Source: Yamagishiella unicocca
Taxonomy: Eukaryota > Chlorophyta > Chlorophyceae > Chlamydomonadales > Volvocaceae
Direction of reading: 5' to 3'
Assembly (NCBI GenBank): GCA_003116995.1
Contig: BDSL01000013.1
Coordinates: 186,001 to 250,000 of the forward strand
DNA length: 64,000 nucleotides
Shown: positions 36,431 through 48,918 of the stretch, piece after piece
Numbering within the stretch: the first letter of the stretch is position 1
Layout of the letters: every line of letters starts with the position of its first letter
Program-made: the position numbers and the translations under genes
The notes under the pieces: model-generated
The model's database searches: none
What the model was told of the DNA's origin: nothing
Seen by the model: only the letters and a program-made list of their open reading frames with translations

Positions 36431-36508
36431 ATATGGAGATGGGCGTCATGTGCCTACAAAACTCGTGAGTATGGAGATGGGCGTCATGTGCCAACAGAAC
36501 TCGTGAGG
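36431..36508. repeat. Tandem duplication, about 2 x 39 bp
   Basis: ATGGAGATGGGCGTCATGTG followed by CC(T/A)ACA(A/G)AACTCGTGAG occurs twice back to back with two or three differences. Confidence 0.8.
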
Positions 36509-36538
36509 ATGAAGTCATGGAATATGGACTTGACGGGA

Positions 36539-36543
36539 TGTAA
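36539..36543 (+). promoter_or_regulatory. Candidate polyadenylation signal (TGTAA)
   Basis: TGTAA about 400 bp downstream of the UAP56-motif gene stop codon. Confidence 0.35.
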
Positions 36544-37785
36544 GAAGCCACAACTTTCAAGACTAACGCGTCGCTCGTCATTTTGAACTGGTTACACAAG
36601 GCAGTGTTGGGCAACACAATGGTGTGCCACATACACCAAGAGAAGGCAGCAAATCATCTGTTTGTGAGATGAAGTATACGGGGAAAAGACCCATATCTTT
36701 GCTGACAGCCGACAGAGAACTACGTTCCTCACCGGGCAAGCTGCCCGCATTTGAACGTACAGACACTGGTGAACACGAAACATAGTTACTGTACATCAGA
36801 TAGAAGCATGTTAACTCAGCGGACCAAGTGCCTGGATCCTAACACGCTAACTGATTTCAACTGCCTCTACACCTGAAACATGCTGCGCCGGCCGTAGACC
36901 AGGCCCGTTGCCCGGGATTATATCGGTCTTTGTACACATCGGCCTGTAGCGCTAACCACAAGCTCACCACGTCCGCGCTGCCGATACCCGAGACATTTGC
37001 CCGGCCCCCCCGTAGCACTGATACGTGCATAGCACAAGCTCTAACAACGTCCTGACCTATCTGTCATCAGTAACAGTACATCCCCCAAACCCCATTGCAT
37101 ACCTTCATCGCTCCCCGAATCCATCCTGGCGTTACCCCGACGTATGTCCAACGTGCATTGCAGTACAAGGGATCTGCACGTGCTCTGAACTTGGGCGCCT
37201 TGAGCCTACCGCCCTCTTACCCCTACGCCATGATACCCCCCCCGGCCATGACCGCCGATCCTGCGCTCTAGTGTTAACTACACGAGCATAGCTTGGGAAG
37301 GCGCACCCTGCCAGCACGTACGGTACTACTGACTCTGGAGCAGCCCTAACGCCATACTAAGTGCCGAGTGTGCTCTGCTCTCACACCTCTCCGCTAGTTC
37401 TCTGCATGCCGGCGACACATGCAACGCGCCGGAAGGCCGGCTGCAGTCCCATGCCCGTACGCGGAGTTCCACGAAAGAAGAAGAAGAAGAAGGCCAATTC
37501 GGCGTCATTGGCTGACAGCCCGCAGCCATGTATAGTACCAGTCACCGACTGGCTCCCGCTGCGGACAGCATGGCCGCTAGCCTATGCGGTGTCAAGGGCA
37601 TACCAGCCGCTGGCACCACAACTGCAATAACTTGTGTCGAGCCGGGTAGGCAAAGAGGGAAAATAGCTCCACCCGAGGTGACCAGCGCCTGCTAGCCACT
37701 GGATTTCGCGCGCAGTACTACCAGCTGACGACTCCTCGGCATGCTGATGCATGCATACGTGGCTTGCAGCACACGCGAAGAGACC
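36544..37785. other. Convergent intergenic region, no gene seen
   Basis: Lies between the 3' ends of the UAP56-motif gene and the kinase gene. Only short frames; one near 37470-37492 contains an AAG-repeat run (poly-Lys if translated). Part must be the kinase 3' UTR. Confidence 0.45.
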
Positions 37786-40700
37786 TTAGCTGACCGTCTT
37801 GCCGTAGCAGATGGCCGCAAGGAACAGGTTGTCGTCTATGGGGGGGGGAGGCGTTTGATGTGAAACATAGACTCTAGTGCACGGCAATATAAGATTCGTC
37901 CAGTTTCCACTGCGAATCCCCTAGCCCATATGACTCTATGACTCTTATGTGTGTTGGAAATTGGTGCATTTTCTCTCAATCGCATGTGTGCGTACGGCTA
38001 CAATAACATTGCATGCTTGTCACATCAGTACGTGTGCGCACGGTTACAAAACATCGCATGCGCATCTGTCGCAGCTATACGCATTCGCCTCTGCACAGTT
38101 GCGTCACGTTCCAGCCTGCAAGGACCAAAATGTACTAACGATGGGGCAAACCCATACACTTACCCCACTTCTCCTTAATGTGCTGCGTTGGGAAGTTGCT
38201 GGTGCGCAACGTTTCCTGCGTCTCGTCCAAGTTGGGCTTCCGCAGGTTCGACAGCACGAATGCCGACTGGTCGTGCGTTGATGCCGCGCACGTGATGCGG
38301 TAGCCCGCGTCCCAGCGCTTATGGATGCCTTCCGACGGGTACTGGAAGTCGACCTCGACCACCTGGCATGGACAGGTCAAATGGCTTAGTCTAAAAGAAC
38401 ATCACGCGTTTCGTTTTTCCTGTCACAGCACATGCCAAACCCTCCGTTAATGATATATCACAGCAGCATATCACAACTGCATGCATCGCTTTACACCATA
38501 TGATGCCTCCCTTCGGCCTGACCTGGTCGATGATGCCCGTGGTTTTCGACATGACCACCGCCCACTGGTTCACGCAGGTCGCCATGGCCGTGACGTAGAA
38601 GCCCTCTCGCCACTTCTTTTTTATCCACTCGAAGGGGAACGAGTCGGCCACCTTGTACGACTGCTGGGTGAACCTGGTGCCTTTCGACATGACCACCAGG
38701 CTGCTGTTGTTGTCGCTGCCCGACACAGCCGTGATGTAGTAGCCCTCCTCCCACTTCTCCATGATCCACTCCTTTGGCAGAAAGGAGTTATAGTGTACCT
38801 GAAAGTGCACGCATTGGCGTGGTTCATTAGCGCTTCGACCTGTTATCTACCAGTGTGGCGTATTATGCTTACTCCGTTTAGGGCCGAGAATGCACATGAT
38901 AACCCTTATTTGCTGTAGGATCGTGGCGATATGAACTGGGAACGGGCCGAGAATGCACATGATAACCCTTATTTGCTGTAGGATCGTGGCGATATGAACT
39001 GGGAACGGATCTTGTGCTAAGTCCACCCATCAAGTACCTTGTAGATCTGCTGCGTGTAGTCCGTGCCCGCGTCCATGACAATCGCCCACAAGTTCTGGCA
39101 CGACGAAACGCAGCTGATGTACAGGCCGTCCTCCCAGCCCTTCTGCACGTGGACTAGCAGCCGGCTGGTGTTGACGTTGTAGTGGTACCTGATGGGCAAG
39201 ATGAGGAACAATGTTGCTATGGGAACAGACGACGCCTAGTTGTACAGCTCTAAGCTGACCTTGCGCCATTTACCTGCAGTATCAGGCAATAGCAGATACT
39301 GCACTCGGTAATCGGTGTTACGCTTACCGCTGCTTCATGGGCGCGTGCTTGTTGTAGACGGTAATCCACTGCCGCGCGCCGTTTCCTGTTCGAACCTTCT
39401 TGACGGGCTGGATCTCCACGTCGCCCTCGTACTCGGAGCGGCTGCGCTTGTTGCCGACCACCAGCTGCGGGGATGGTATCCAGCACAAACAATTTTGAAT
39501 AACCTGATATTGGTCGACGAATACCAATCCTAGCACATCTCCTTTTTTCAAACCCCAACCTCCGAAATCTCAGAAATCCGATCCGGAGCAGAAGTCCAAC
39601 ACGCGTACCTTCAGCGCGTTCTCCACGACCAATGGCCGCTCGGGAACGTTGATCAGCGGCTCGAACATGGCAATGTAGCGGGCGTAGTTGGGCTCGTCCT
39701 CGAATTTGGCATTCATGACGCTGTCCGTGAACTCACGGAATGCTGCTTGCGTCAGCCGGCACAGCATCTCCGCCGAGGTCGCCATCTTCTTCCTCGCTAC
39801 CCAGTAGCCCTTGTTAGCGCCCTGAGGTTGCTTGAACAGCAGGGGCGCATTGCCAGGGTCAATCCTAATAGACGCTGAGCAACAGCATGTTCACCTTTAG
39901 TTCATAAAAGGTCGATACCCTTGACGCGTCTCGTGCACAAAACCGCAGCCGCCACCAGGCCAACCTCCGACCACAACACAGGTGCTTGAACATTAGCGGC
40001 CCGTCCGCGAGAGAATGTGGTTCCCGTGCCCTCACAAAACTGCACCTGATATCCCTGCCACGGAAGGCGGCCCTTGAGCAGGAAGATCAGCGTGTACGCC
40101 AGCGACTCCAGGTCATCGCGACGGCTGCTGGTGCGACCCAGGTGCGCATGCACGCTTGCGTAGCGCACAGTGCCCCGGAAATCGTCTGGCCGCTGGTCGT
40201 ACTTGACGTGCCCGCCGTAACGTCCATCGCGATATTTCATGGCCAGCCCCAAGTCCACCAGGTACAACCGCTTCGAGCGGTTTGTGTCCGGCGGTCCAAG
40301 CAGGAAGTTCTCCGGCTTGATGTCGCCGTGCACGTACCTAGCAGGTTGCGAACATCCGTTCGTTACAATTTAGGTTGTGCAAAACTCTGCACCCGCATGG
40401 TCGCCGTTCCTAAGGACCAGCCGAGAGAGCTTAGTTTTGATCAAGGATAGCCCTCGCGATGAGTTGAGACTCTTGGCCGCATCCCCTAGGTCCACAATAA
40501 GGGGATTGCGTTTGTTGTGCCGCTAAGATCTTACCCGCGGTTGTGAAGTGCTTGAAGGATAGTTAACGCCTCCATGGCCACGCAGGCAACGTAGGCCTCC
40601 GATAGGTGCTGGCCCTGCTGGTTCCAGACGTCCCATAGGCTGGGCCCCAAGAGGTCCATCACCTGAAATGGCAAGTTTTGGACAGGTTGTTGGCCATGCT

Positions 40701-41824
40701 AGCACCCTACATGCCCCATTGCAAGCACAAGGGAGCACACAACCCACCATGATGTAGAAGTCATCTTGTTGGCCTTTGTAGTGCACCTTGGGGATGCCGT
40801 AAACGTCCCCCAATTGCCTACGCCGGGATGCAAATGTGCTGTCAGAAGCGGGTTGGGAGGATGTATGCTTTTGGCCTCCCCCCCCCGGGGCACTGCCTCC
40901 AACCAGCAAAGACCCTGTGCGCACACTCACGAATAGATCGACCATTCGTAGGGGGGTCCAGCAGCACAGCCTTTGCTGCTCTTGTGTTCGAATTTGAGTG
41001 CAATTTGGTTCTGCAAAGGACGACGCGATGTTGGCAATGACTTCAGGTCCGAACGTTTTTGAAAAGCAGAAGGCAGCAAAGCGCACAATGTTCTTAGCCA
41101 AAGCATGTAGACCGTTTACTTCCGCAGCTTGTGACCTTACCAGCGCGGCCGCAGCGTCGGCCTCCTTGACGCCCTTTTTCGCGTTCACCCGACGGCCAAG
41201 CCAGACCTGACCGAAGCCGCCCTTGCCCAGCTTCCGGTCGGGAATGTAGGCAGGTGAACCCCCGACGGCCACCTGTGGAAGGGCGGACGCGCGGTAAGAT
41301 GAAAGGCCCAAGAAATATGTTCCCATGTGAAGTAGGCGTGACGAAATAGCTTACCCGCTTTGGGACGGGGAATTTGTCCGGCCCATCTTCTGCAGGCTCC
41401 TCGGCCTTGGGGTCCGGAACAAAAGCCGGCTGCGCTGGCTGCCTGGGCTGCACGTTTGCAGCTGCGGGCGGCGCGGCCAAGGGAGCCTTGGCAGCCTTGG
41501 GCGCGACGTGCTTGGCCTGCGCGTTCAGCTTTACGTTCTCCTTGTTAGGGTCCGTCGATTGGTTCTTCTGGTTGGAAGGAAACAGGTTGACTGGGCCGTC
41601 CGGAGAGGGGGACTCGTCGGGATGCACGTCGCGCCCTGGGCGAAGAACAGGGGTTGGCCCCCTAGAGTTAAGCCTAGGAACCCTGCGCCGTTGCCTTGCC
41701 TTGTACCAATGTCTACATCCTTGTGCAGGTATTGAAGCAAGAACCCACCCTGGGCCTGCGCGGCAATCCTCTGTTGCGCCTCTAGCTTCGCGGCTCGTTG
41801 AGGGCGAGTCCGCGGCTCAGGCAT
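37786..41824 (-). CDS. MLK: MUT9-like (MLK) casein-kinase-1-type protein kinase
   Basis: Plant/green-algal CK1-related kinase. Chlamydomonas Mut9p, the founding member, phosphorylates histone H3 Thr3 and is needed for silencing; the Arabidopsis relatives are MLK1-4. Thirteen exons in closed phase give 694 aa: 41824-41749, 41635-41355, 41272-41141, 41010-40931, 40817-40748, 40662-40535, 40337-40046, 39821-39609, 39464-39328, 39188-39038, 38798-38523, 38362-38164, 37835-37786. The start [13 protein letters not shown] matches the family N-terminus. The kinase has the Gly loop LGKGGFGQV (134-142), IALKFE with catalytic Lys169, HGDIKPEN with Asp261 (HGD instead of HRD, normal for the family), and DLG at 284-286. 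The C-terminal module carries [33 protein letters not shown] and the ending AICYGKTVS. Residues about 25-119 are a basic Ala/Pro-rich nuclear-type linker. Whether it is MUT9 itself or a paralog cannot be settled here. Confidence 0.94.
38881..39006 (-). repeat. Perfect tandem duplication, 2 x 63 bp, in MLK intron 10
   Basis: GGGCCGAGAATGCACATGAT to GAACTGGGAAC occurs twice with no mismatch, directly downstream (in transcript sense) of the exon at 39038-39188. Identity of the copies indicates a recent event or strong conversion. No coding change. Confidence 0.95.
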
Positions 41825-42515
41825 TTCCGGGGACCGCCGATGGGACGGCTTGCATGTGCCGCCTTGCTGCCGCGCCGCCTACAGGGGCTGCTTTCGTATT
41901 CACTAAGGGGACGTCCAACTAAGCGTATAATTGAGACGGGGGGGGGGCCGTTGCAGCGAGAAAATCAGGTGCGCGCCTGCTACAAGACAGTCTTTTGAAG
42001 GAGATGTGGTAACTGGCGTTCTGCTTGACTATACACTAGGCGCGAACCCCGTGTTGCTTGAAAATTGTCTGTAACCGTACACCTTGCAACGCGCTTAGCT
42101 ATTTAGTGGAATTGCTAAGCTTTCTTCTTCTTAAGATATCTGAGATACTATATACCCCCTAACAAGTTGCAGACCCACGTATTATTGAAACATGGCTCTT
42201 GTACAGCACATGCACTACGTGTGTCGTCGACCCCCTTTCAAAGCCTTCTCACTTCGCTATACTTTGCAAGCTGCATTATGCATGTTCTCTTTGAACATCT
42301 TATGTGGCGTTTCTAGTTTTACTTCCGAAAGGTTGATGCCTCAGTCGAGGTTCGCCACCTTGCTTTCCAGTTTAGTAACGTTCCAGTTCTAAACGTCATC
42401 ACTAATCGTTAAGAGATTATGTTACTTCGTGAGCCAGATCCTGGTATACCGGTATGCAAGTCAAACGCCATGCTGCATTCGCAAGCCTTTCTCATAGCGA
42501 ATAGGTTGTCTTGCC
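41825..42515. other. Region upstream of the MLK kinase, promoter expected, no gene seen
   Basis: Contains a poly-G tract (about 41938-41949) and a more AT-rich stretch with a C/T run (TTTCTTCTTCTTAAG near 42120). The kinase promoter and 5' UTR should lie next to 41825; no defined element was recognised. Confidence 0.4.
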
Positions 42516-42520
42516 GTTAC
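42516..42520 (-). promoter_or_regulatory. Candidate polyadenylation signal (TGTAA) of SNX1
   Basis: TTACA on the plus strand, about 370 bp beyond the SNX1 stop codon on the minus strand. Confidence 0.35.
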
Positions 42521-42887
42521 AATGCACAGCGTTCTTCTGAAACGCCTCCGTGCCACCATGCAAGTCTCTGCTATGGCCCGACCAATTTGTTCGATCTTGG
42601 GGCTGCAGACCCGAGGGTCTGTCGATCACCAATTATGGTCTGTACAAAAGCACCCTTGGAATCCGGACGCCAAAGTGCTCGTATGCATTAACCTAACACG
42701 CAATCAATGATTTACGATGGAGACTGCCACTACCCGCGGCGGCCCCGTAGCGGCACGCTGGCACATATCGAGTGCGCCACAGCGACGTCAGCCAGCTTAA
42801 GCACCGAAGCCACCGCAACATGCCCACCATCAACGCAAGGGCACATCGTGCCCCATTCAAAAGTTCCTCGCAGCATGCGCTGTAACC

Positions 42888-45800
42888 TCATTGCCCTGCG
42901 GTCGCTGAGCCGGCCTGCTGGAGATCCCGCAGGAGTTCGCCCCACGCCTTCGCTTGCTCCGCCGTGTGGTGCGCTTGCGCAAGTGCAAAATCGCGCAGCA
43001 AGGCCGACATCTCAGCAGCGCGCTCCTTTTGAAACCGGTTCAGTTCCTCGCGCATCGTATCTCGAATCGTTTCGTACCTGTAAGCAGATCGGAAGCATGC
43101 AACACACAGTGCACAGCGTGAAGTAAGGAAGTAATGGCCAAACAAATGGCTGACGGTGTCACACGCACATCTGCCACCCGCAGTCATACCGCCGCCTTGG
43201 GGCGGGGTCCGGGCCGTATGAACATGCACTACGCCAATAGCAGTGGGTACAATGGAATGGATTGATAGTCAACGTCACGTGGTTACAGCCCATGCGTCCC
43301 TACTATTCTTGCCGCAACAGTAGCTCCTTGGCGCTTAAGCATCAGTGCCACCCATCTCACCCAAGCTTGGCGTTGCGCAGGCGCTGGTCGGCTTCATTGA
43401 CGTCGCGTTCCGTTTCCGCAATCTTATCCTCCTTGAGCCCGGGGGTGCCGCGTAGTTTTGCCAACCGCACCTTCTTGCTGTCCAGGTCACTTTTCGCCTG
43501 CATGACGTGCATAACGGGGGATCCCTCAGCATTGCTAGCCGTCGGCTGAACGCATCGACCAAGAGCACTACACGTCCACAGGGCCCTCGAGTAACCGCTA
43601 AACGCAAACCCGCACTCTACAGGAGCCCCTCAGTGTCGCACCTCGTGCCTTAAGTGAGATGTGACCATGCGTCGTCCCGTGCTTACCATGCACTAACAAG
43701 TTGCACCTTGCTGCCCCTGTTTTCCAGATTTCCGCCCCACCATGGATCTTGGATTTCCGCACCACCATGGATCTGGATCCATCCAGGAAGGACAGAGTCG
43801 TTCTTCCCCCTACCCACGCCCTCCCGCATCTCTGCACACAAAAACGATACCCGAGTCGTCGCTGCTTGGATGAGCCCAGGTTTGACGGTTTCTTGGATTT
43901 CCAAAACGCTCGCTCACCTGGCGGCGTTAACAACCCCTCTCGATCCCTACGTCCCGGTCTGGTGTCCCAACCCCAGTCGACGTTTTTGGGATGCCCACCT
44001 GCGAGTACGCCGTCAGCGCTGCGGTTCGATCCGCCATGGCCACCTGGACGGACTTTATGGTTCGCGCGAACTCTTTGAGCGGCGCCGCGAATTCCACAGC
44101 AATGGCCTCCGAGCGCGCCTTTGACAGGGCCGATACCTCGCTGGCGCGGGAGAAGAGGCAGCCAAACGCCGTACGCATGGGCCCCTCCGTGTCCTGCTTG
44201 CCTAGCACCTCCGCCGCCGTCGCAAACTCCGACAACGCCGCGCCAAGGTCCGCCTCCTGTGACACAAGTTGCGAGCGAGCATGTCGAGCAGAGCGCGTTC
44301 GAATAACACTTTACCATGGCACGGGCGGGCAAGCAGGACGCAAGGACGGTTGTGCAATGCCCGTAAGCGAACCGACCAGCCTCCATCACAAGTTCGCAAC
44401 CCGTTCCCCCAGTACCCCGACCCTTTCCTCGTCGGTTTTCCTTATCTCATAAGTGCCGATCTACGGGTTTCCTCTCAATGCCCCGCCCAGGTGTTTTCTC
44501 CCTCTTCCTATGCCGTGTACACGGGTTTCGTCGCCACCCTCGTCAAGGCACTGCCATTGCCGCCGTGCCGCACCTTCCGCAGCATGCGCCCCGCTTGGCG
44601 GTGCGCCTCTGTGAGGTGCGCCTCCAGGCTGTTGACATAGTCGCGGATCTTTACACAGCGGGTGCGGAGAGCAGGGCAGGGGCGAGGCGAGGCATTACAA
44701 TGGGCGCTGCACGGCAGGCTAGGCATGCGTTGCGCTACCGGCAGCATGCCAGAATGTGGCTGGGTGATGCGTACGCCATGTGGTGAACAGGGACTATCGA
44801 GCTTACACCTTGCATCCATCCGCCCAACGCAGAAAACCACGTCGGGACTGGGTGCTTCAGTTGTTTGTTTGCAGGCTGGCATGGACACACGGACACAACG
44901 ATAGCTCATGCCTCAAGGCTTCACCTTAATGTACTCGGTGTCCTCCTGTATTTCTTCTGCCCGCCCCGACACCAAGCTCTGCGCCGAGTGGTGCAGGCTC
45001 TTGAACCACTGTGCCGCCGCCGACACGGGCCGGTGCTGCGCGCTTGTCTCCGCCTGCCATTTGGCGATCTCCAGCATCCACTGCTCCTCGTTCGCCTGCA
45101 GGAAGGTCTGCAACTCGTGGCTGTCCTTGAGGACCGGGTGGCTCGCCACGCGGTTGACGAACACCTGTGGGGCACAAAAGGACGACGTCGCCAGTTACGG
45201 TACGCAGTGAACGACGACAGCAACGTCGCTGACGACGGAGCTCGCGGCTGTAACCACCTTATGCATGCTCCACCCGCAGCCCGCCACCGAGTACACACGC
45301 AGGTTGTTATGCGCATGCGCCCCTTGTTTCTGTGACTGGGCCACTGCTGTGGGGAGGAGTGCAAGCGCAAATAGCGGGAAGCACGCGGCGCAACCTGGCA
45401 GGCTACTGCCGTGCACTATTGGAGCAGGCAAGACCGCGGGTACGAACGCCGCGACGCCCAACCAGTATTCCAACATTTACCGCACTCGGTCCATGTACGG
45501 TCCACGCAATCCATGTACCGCACCGCCCATCCGTGTTTGCTTCCCCGCGAGTTCCTGCTATTTGCTTAGTCCTAAAACCCTTAGGAGTCATCCGACCAAC
45601 AACGGCACCTGCAGGGCCCTCCTCCGCTGGTCGATGAATTCGGTGGCCATCTGGTACTTCTGCATCGCCGATTTTTCGGGCAGGGGAGGGACTATGTGAC
45701 CCTTATTCTTCTCCACCAGCTTGTCGTGCAGCCAGGCGAAGTCACGAAAACGCCGGATGACCTCATTGAACGGCGCAGCGTATGCGTTGTGGGTCGTCTT

Positions 45801-45920
45801 GGTGCGGACCTTGTACGACACGTACGCTGCAACGCCCTCGCCCTGCTTGACGGGGTCCGTCACCTGTTCGAGTCCAGAGTTGGGCGACGGGGAAGGGGGA
45901 TGATGGTAGCCGAGCTCCAT
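42888..45920 (-). CDS. SNX1: Sorting nexin 1-type PX-BAR protein
   Basis: Retromer-associated sorting nexin of endosomes; the PX domain binds PI3P and the BAR domain senses and bends membrane. Six exons: 45920-45609, 45164-44925, 44648-44574, 44256-43999, 43497-43361, 43077-42888; 403 aa, the same size as Arabidopsis SNX1. The PX domain starts VTDPVKQGEGVAAYVSYKV and contains RRFRDF (56-61), the phosphoinositide-binding signature, and PPLPEK (78-83). The BAR region (about 190-403) is coiled and charged, with RDYVNSLEAHLTEAHRQAG, SEFATAAEVLG and EELNRFQKERAAEMSALLRD as in plant SNX1. The start at MELGYHH gives a short leader before PX; a longer in-frame ATG lies upstream but would add an unusual Cys/Trp-rich stretch. 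Confidence 0.93.
43727..43777 (-). repeat. Short tandem repeat in SNX1 intron 4
   Basis: GATTTCCGCCCCACCATGGA and GATTTCCGCACCACCATGGA follow each other with a 25-bp period. Confidence 0.75.
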
Positions 45921-48918
45921 ATGCGTACGGGTGTCAGGGGAAATAAGCTCCCCGCGCCAGCGGCAAGGCCAAGTAAGGCTCCGTGTGTGGGCGTGGGGTT
46001 GGAGCCAGACTCCGCGACAAGCTTCCTTGCACACATTTTGCGTCCTTCCCAGACCTAAGGGACCTCCCTTTCGAAGTGCTTATCACGTCAATCGATCAGC
46101 ACTGCGATATGCAGCATCCAAGGAAAACATATATCAGGTTGGGGCAGCCCTAGGGTCCCACCTCAATCTCAAACTCCTTGCTGACAGCCGTAACTGGCGC
46201 AAAAAAGTTGTTTGCACCATGATCCTGCAAGACGCTCTCGTAGGGAGGCGGGTCCTGCAAGGTATCGAGGCATTCGTTAGGGATATATGCTTGGTGACCC
46301 TAAAACGCGCAACCGCATCCAACTTACCATTTCGATCAGCGCCGGGCCCTAGGGCCCTAGGCGCACACAAGATGGAAGCCCTCCTACACGTCAGGCGAGC
46401 GGGAACTTGTCGCGACCAGCTCCGTCGAACGCGTTGCAATTTATCTTGCTAATGGCGTCTGCACAATTGGGATAGATTATTGCGTGTGTGTAGCCTCGGG
46501 ATTACGGCCTCAGCTGAGCGGAAACGAACCTGCGTGAACCTGGTTTTGCTTTTTTACCGTCAAGCCAAATATTTACTTCGCATTGTAATACGTTTACTAT
46601 ATTGATTTAATTAGGCAATGCATCGTAAGTCTGCGTTATTGGAGGCCCTTCAGGACTCTTAACTTTCATGCAGCTTTCCATGCCCCCAAATGTGTTAGGA
46701 AAAAACGTTCTCCAGGTACAGGTCGTTACAAGGTTCGTTATAACCCATATGAAGACGATAGCGATGCCCTAGACGGTGCTCGTGCTGACCCGTGGGCCAT
46801 GGCTTCGAGGCGCCGAATCAACTGCCACGACCACAACCTGCCAGTCCCTACGATTAATTGGGAGTGTACGTTATCTACGCACAAGAGCAACTCATGAAAT
46901 TTAGCAAACATTTCACCAATGTACCACGCCGTGGCACGCAACCCAATCGGCATTAAACACACAAATACATAGGAATGCACAGGAAGAGGATCGACGGGCG
47001 TGCTTCCCTTGCTGCGTTGCATACAATGCCAGCTTTCAAAAAGCTGGAAGTTGTACGTACCCGCGCCTAGGGGCGTCCCATGGCGAGCAAATTGATGTGC
47101 CAGGATTGCATGGGACGAAATAAACAGCTATGCGATTGGAGCAAGACCTCCGGTTCAACCTCTGTCCATCAACAACGCAGCAGGATCCGTGGGCCGTACT
47201 GGCATCGATGGTTTGACTCGATTGCAATGTACGCAGACTGGGGTGCAAGGAGGTAGCCTGAGGTAGCTCCTTCGGATAAAGGCGGATAGAGATCAAACAT
47301 GACCAATCGCGATATGCGCCGTCGGGCATTATACCAGACGCAGCTGTGGGTGGTACCTAACGCTGGATGTGCTGGATCGTTCGCCGCTTTCGTGTGCTCT
47401 TACGTTGTCACGTGGCATCCTGTTTTCGTACTACCTGATAGATTGGCGAACGTTTGGCGAAATAATGCGCAATGTTGCCGGGCGCAACCAGACGTGAGTT
47501 GGTTAGGAGGGTGGTGTGCAGAGGCGAGAGAGGCGAGGCCATCCGCGGCAGTGTTAACCTCAAGGGGTGCCCCACCCTACAGCGGTGTCATGCCCCACAG
47601 CAGTCTTCGGCTGTCCCTGGCTCCGAAACCAGAGACGTCCGTGCCGCGCTCGGGCGTGACAGCTGGGCGCGCGGGCCCCACAGCTGCCTGACATGACCCC
47701 AAGCACCCTATCAGTCCATAGCTCGCTCAGCTTCGGCCTAGGGGTGAGACGCTATCTCAACACTAAGGCCTCCATCAGGACACTAAGCCACCGGGGCGGG
47801 ACTTTCCCGTCCGACATGCATATGAGTGTGAAGAAAATTTTGCATTGCAACGGGGGTTCCGGCTCGTGAGACGCTGGCCTCCCACAGTCCGTGTTGGTCT
47901 TTTCACAGAAACCCCATCGTGCCCAATACTTCAGGGTCCGGGCTGGCTTGCTGTGCCGTGCTTGGGCCGGCACACTTGCGAGAGTTTTGCAACGCACTCG
48001 GTCCCGACCAGCATGGCTCGGCGTGGCTCGTCCTGCCTGATGCGCTGGGCAACCGAAACTCAGCAACTCACTGAAAGGGGCTAGATTGCCTGAAGAGTTC
48101 AAGATTATGTGTGCTCTACATTGCGAGATGCTGAGGTAGCTGGGTGCTGCGCGTCGTTATTTGGCGCCTAGCTGGCGCCTGGGCGCTGCCTGGGTACGGC
48201 AGATTACGTTACCCTTGCGGGGATACAGTATGACAACGGAATGGATGTGAAGAGGTGGCTTGAGTGGGTTACGCATGCGTGTTGAAGCTTGATAACTGCG
48301 ACGTGAGAACGGGATGTGCAGCCCTGATTCGGCGTTTAGCATCGCAGCTGTTGGTTGAGACGATGCAGCGTACTCAGCGGTCTCGCACATCATAGGATCA
48401 AGAGCTGCTTGAACGCAAAATCATCTGTCCCAATCGGGTATGCCAAGAAGTTCTTGACAGTCGATCCGTACATGACGAGGTACGGCAACTTGCGCCGTTA
48501 CGCTCAGAAACAACCCCACTGATGCAAAACCAGTTAATGGACAACTACTGTCGTCTGGAAGCACATTTGACACCACACCGCTTGGCCGCTCTCACTCGGC
48601 CACTGCAAGCTGCGCCCTAGCGTGCTATCTTGAAGCCCAATTGCGTCCTTCACATCTCTAGGTTTGTTTGGGTTGGAAAGCACTTTGCTTGCAACCGGTC
48701 GTGTCGTGTCGTGTCCCTGCCGTCGCCTCCGCGCGGAATTCAGGCGCAGCCCCTCAAGTTCCGCTAATTTACAGTCGAGGGTGTTAAACCTTAGCGTCGG
48801 CATGCAATTGCCTATCAATGCTGCGTGTCTAAATTGGCGCCGTCAGTAAGCGTTTGATGACAACCCGATACTGCACGTGCGCTTGCAGGCGCGACCCCCA
48901 CGGTGCTGGAGGGACACA
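45921..48918. other. 3-kb gap between divergent SNX1 and pyruvate kinase genes
   Basis: No recognisable gene. The ends must hold the two promoters and 5' UTRs. The middle has only unconvincing frames, one at 46738-47022 on the minus strand (94 codons, no domain seen). A word of about 27 bp near 47590 recurs in ASPM intron 25. GCGCC-rich reiteration occurs near 48160-48195. Confidence 0.45.
47587..47614. repeat. Dispersed repeat word shared with ASPM intron 25 (32646-32673)
   Basis: GTCATGCCCCACAGCAG followed by one variable base and CTTCGGCTGTC occurs at both places in the same orientation. Flanks diverge quickly. Confidence 0.75.

Noticed and set aside
37467..37492. AAG-repeat frame (poly-Lys) as a nuclear protein
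   Set aside because: Frame is short, lies in a convergent gap and has no other coding features.
40046..40337. HGD and DLG in place of HRD and DFG as evidence for a pseudokinase
   Set aside because: Both changes are normal for casein-kinase-1-like MLK/MUT9 proteins; catalytic Asp261 and Asp284 are present.
46738..47022. 94-codon minus-strand frame as a gene
   Set aside because: No motif, no splice context, no codon pattern like the neighbouring genes.
48534..48818. Minus-strand frame starting MIGNCMPTLRFN upstream of pyruvate kinase
   Set aside because: Lies in the expected 5' flank of pyruvate kinase, lacks a recognisable domain and ends without supporting exons.
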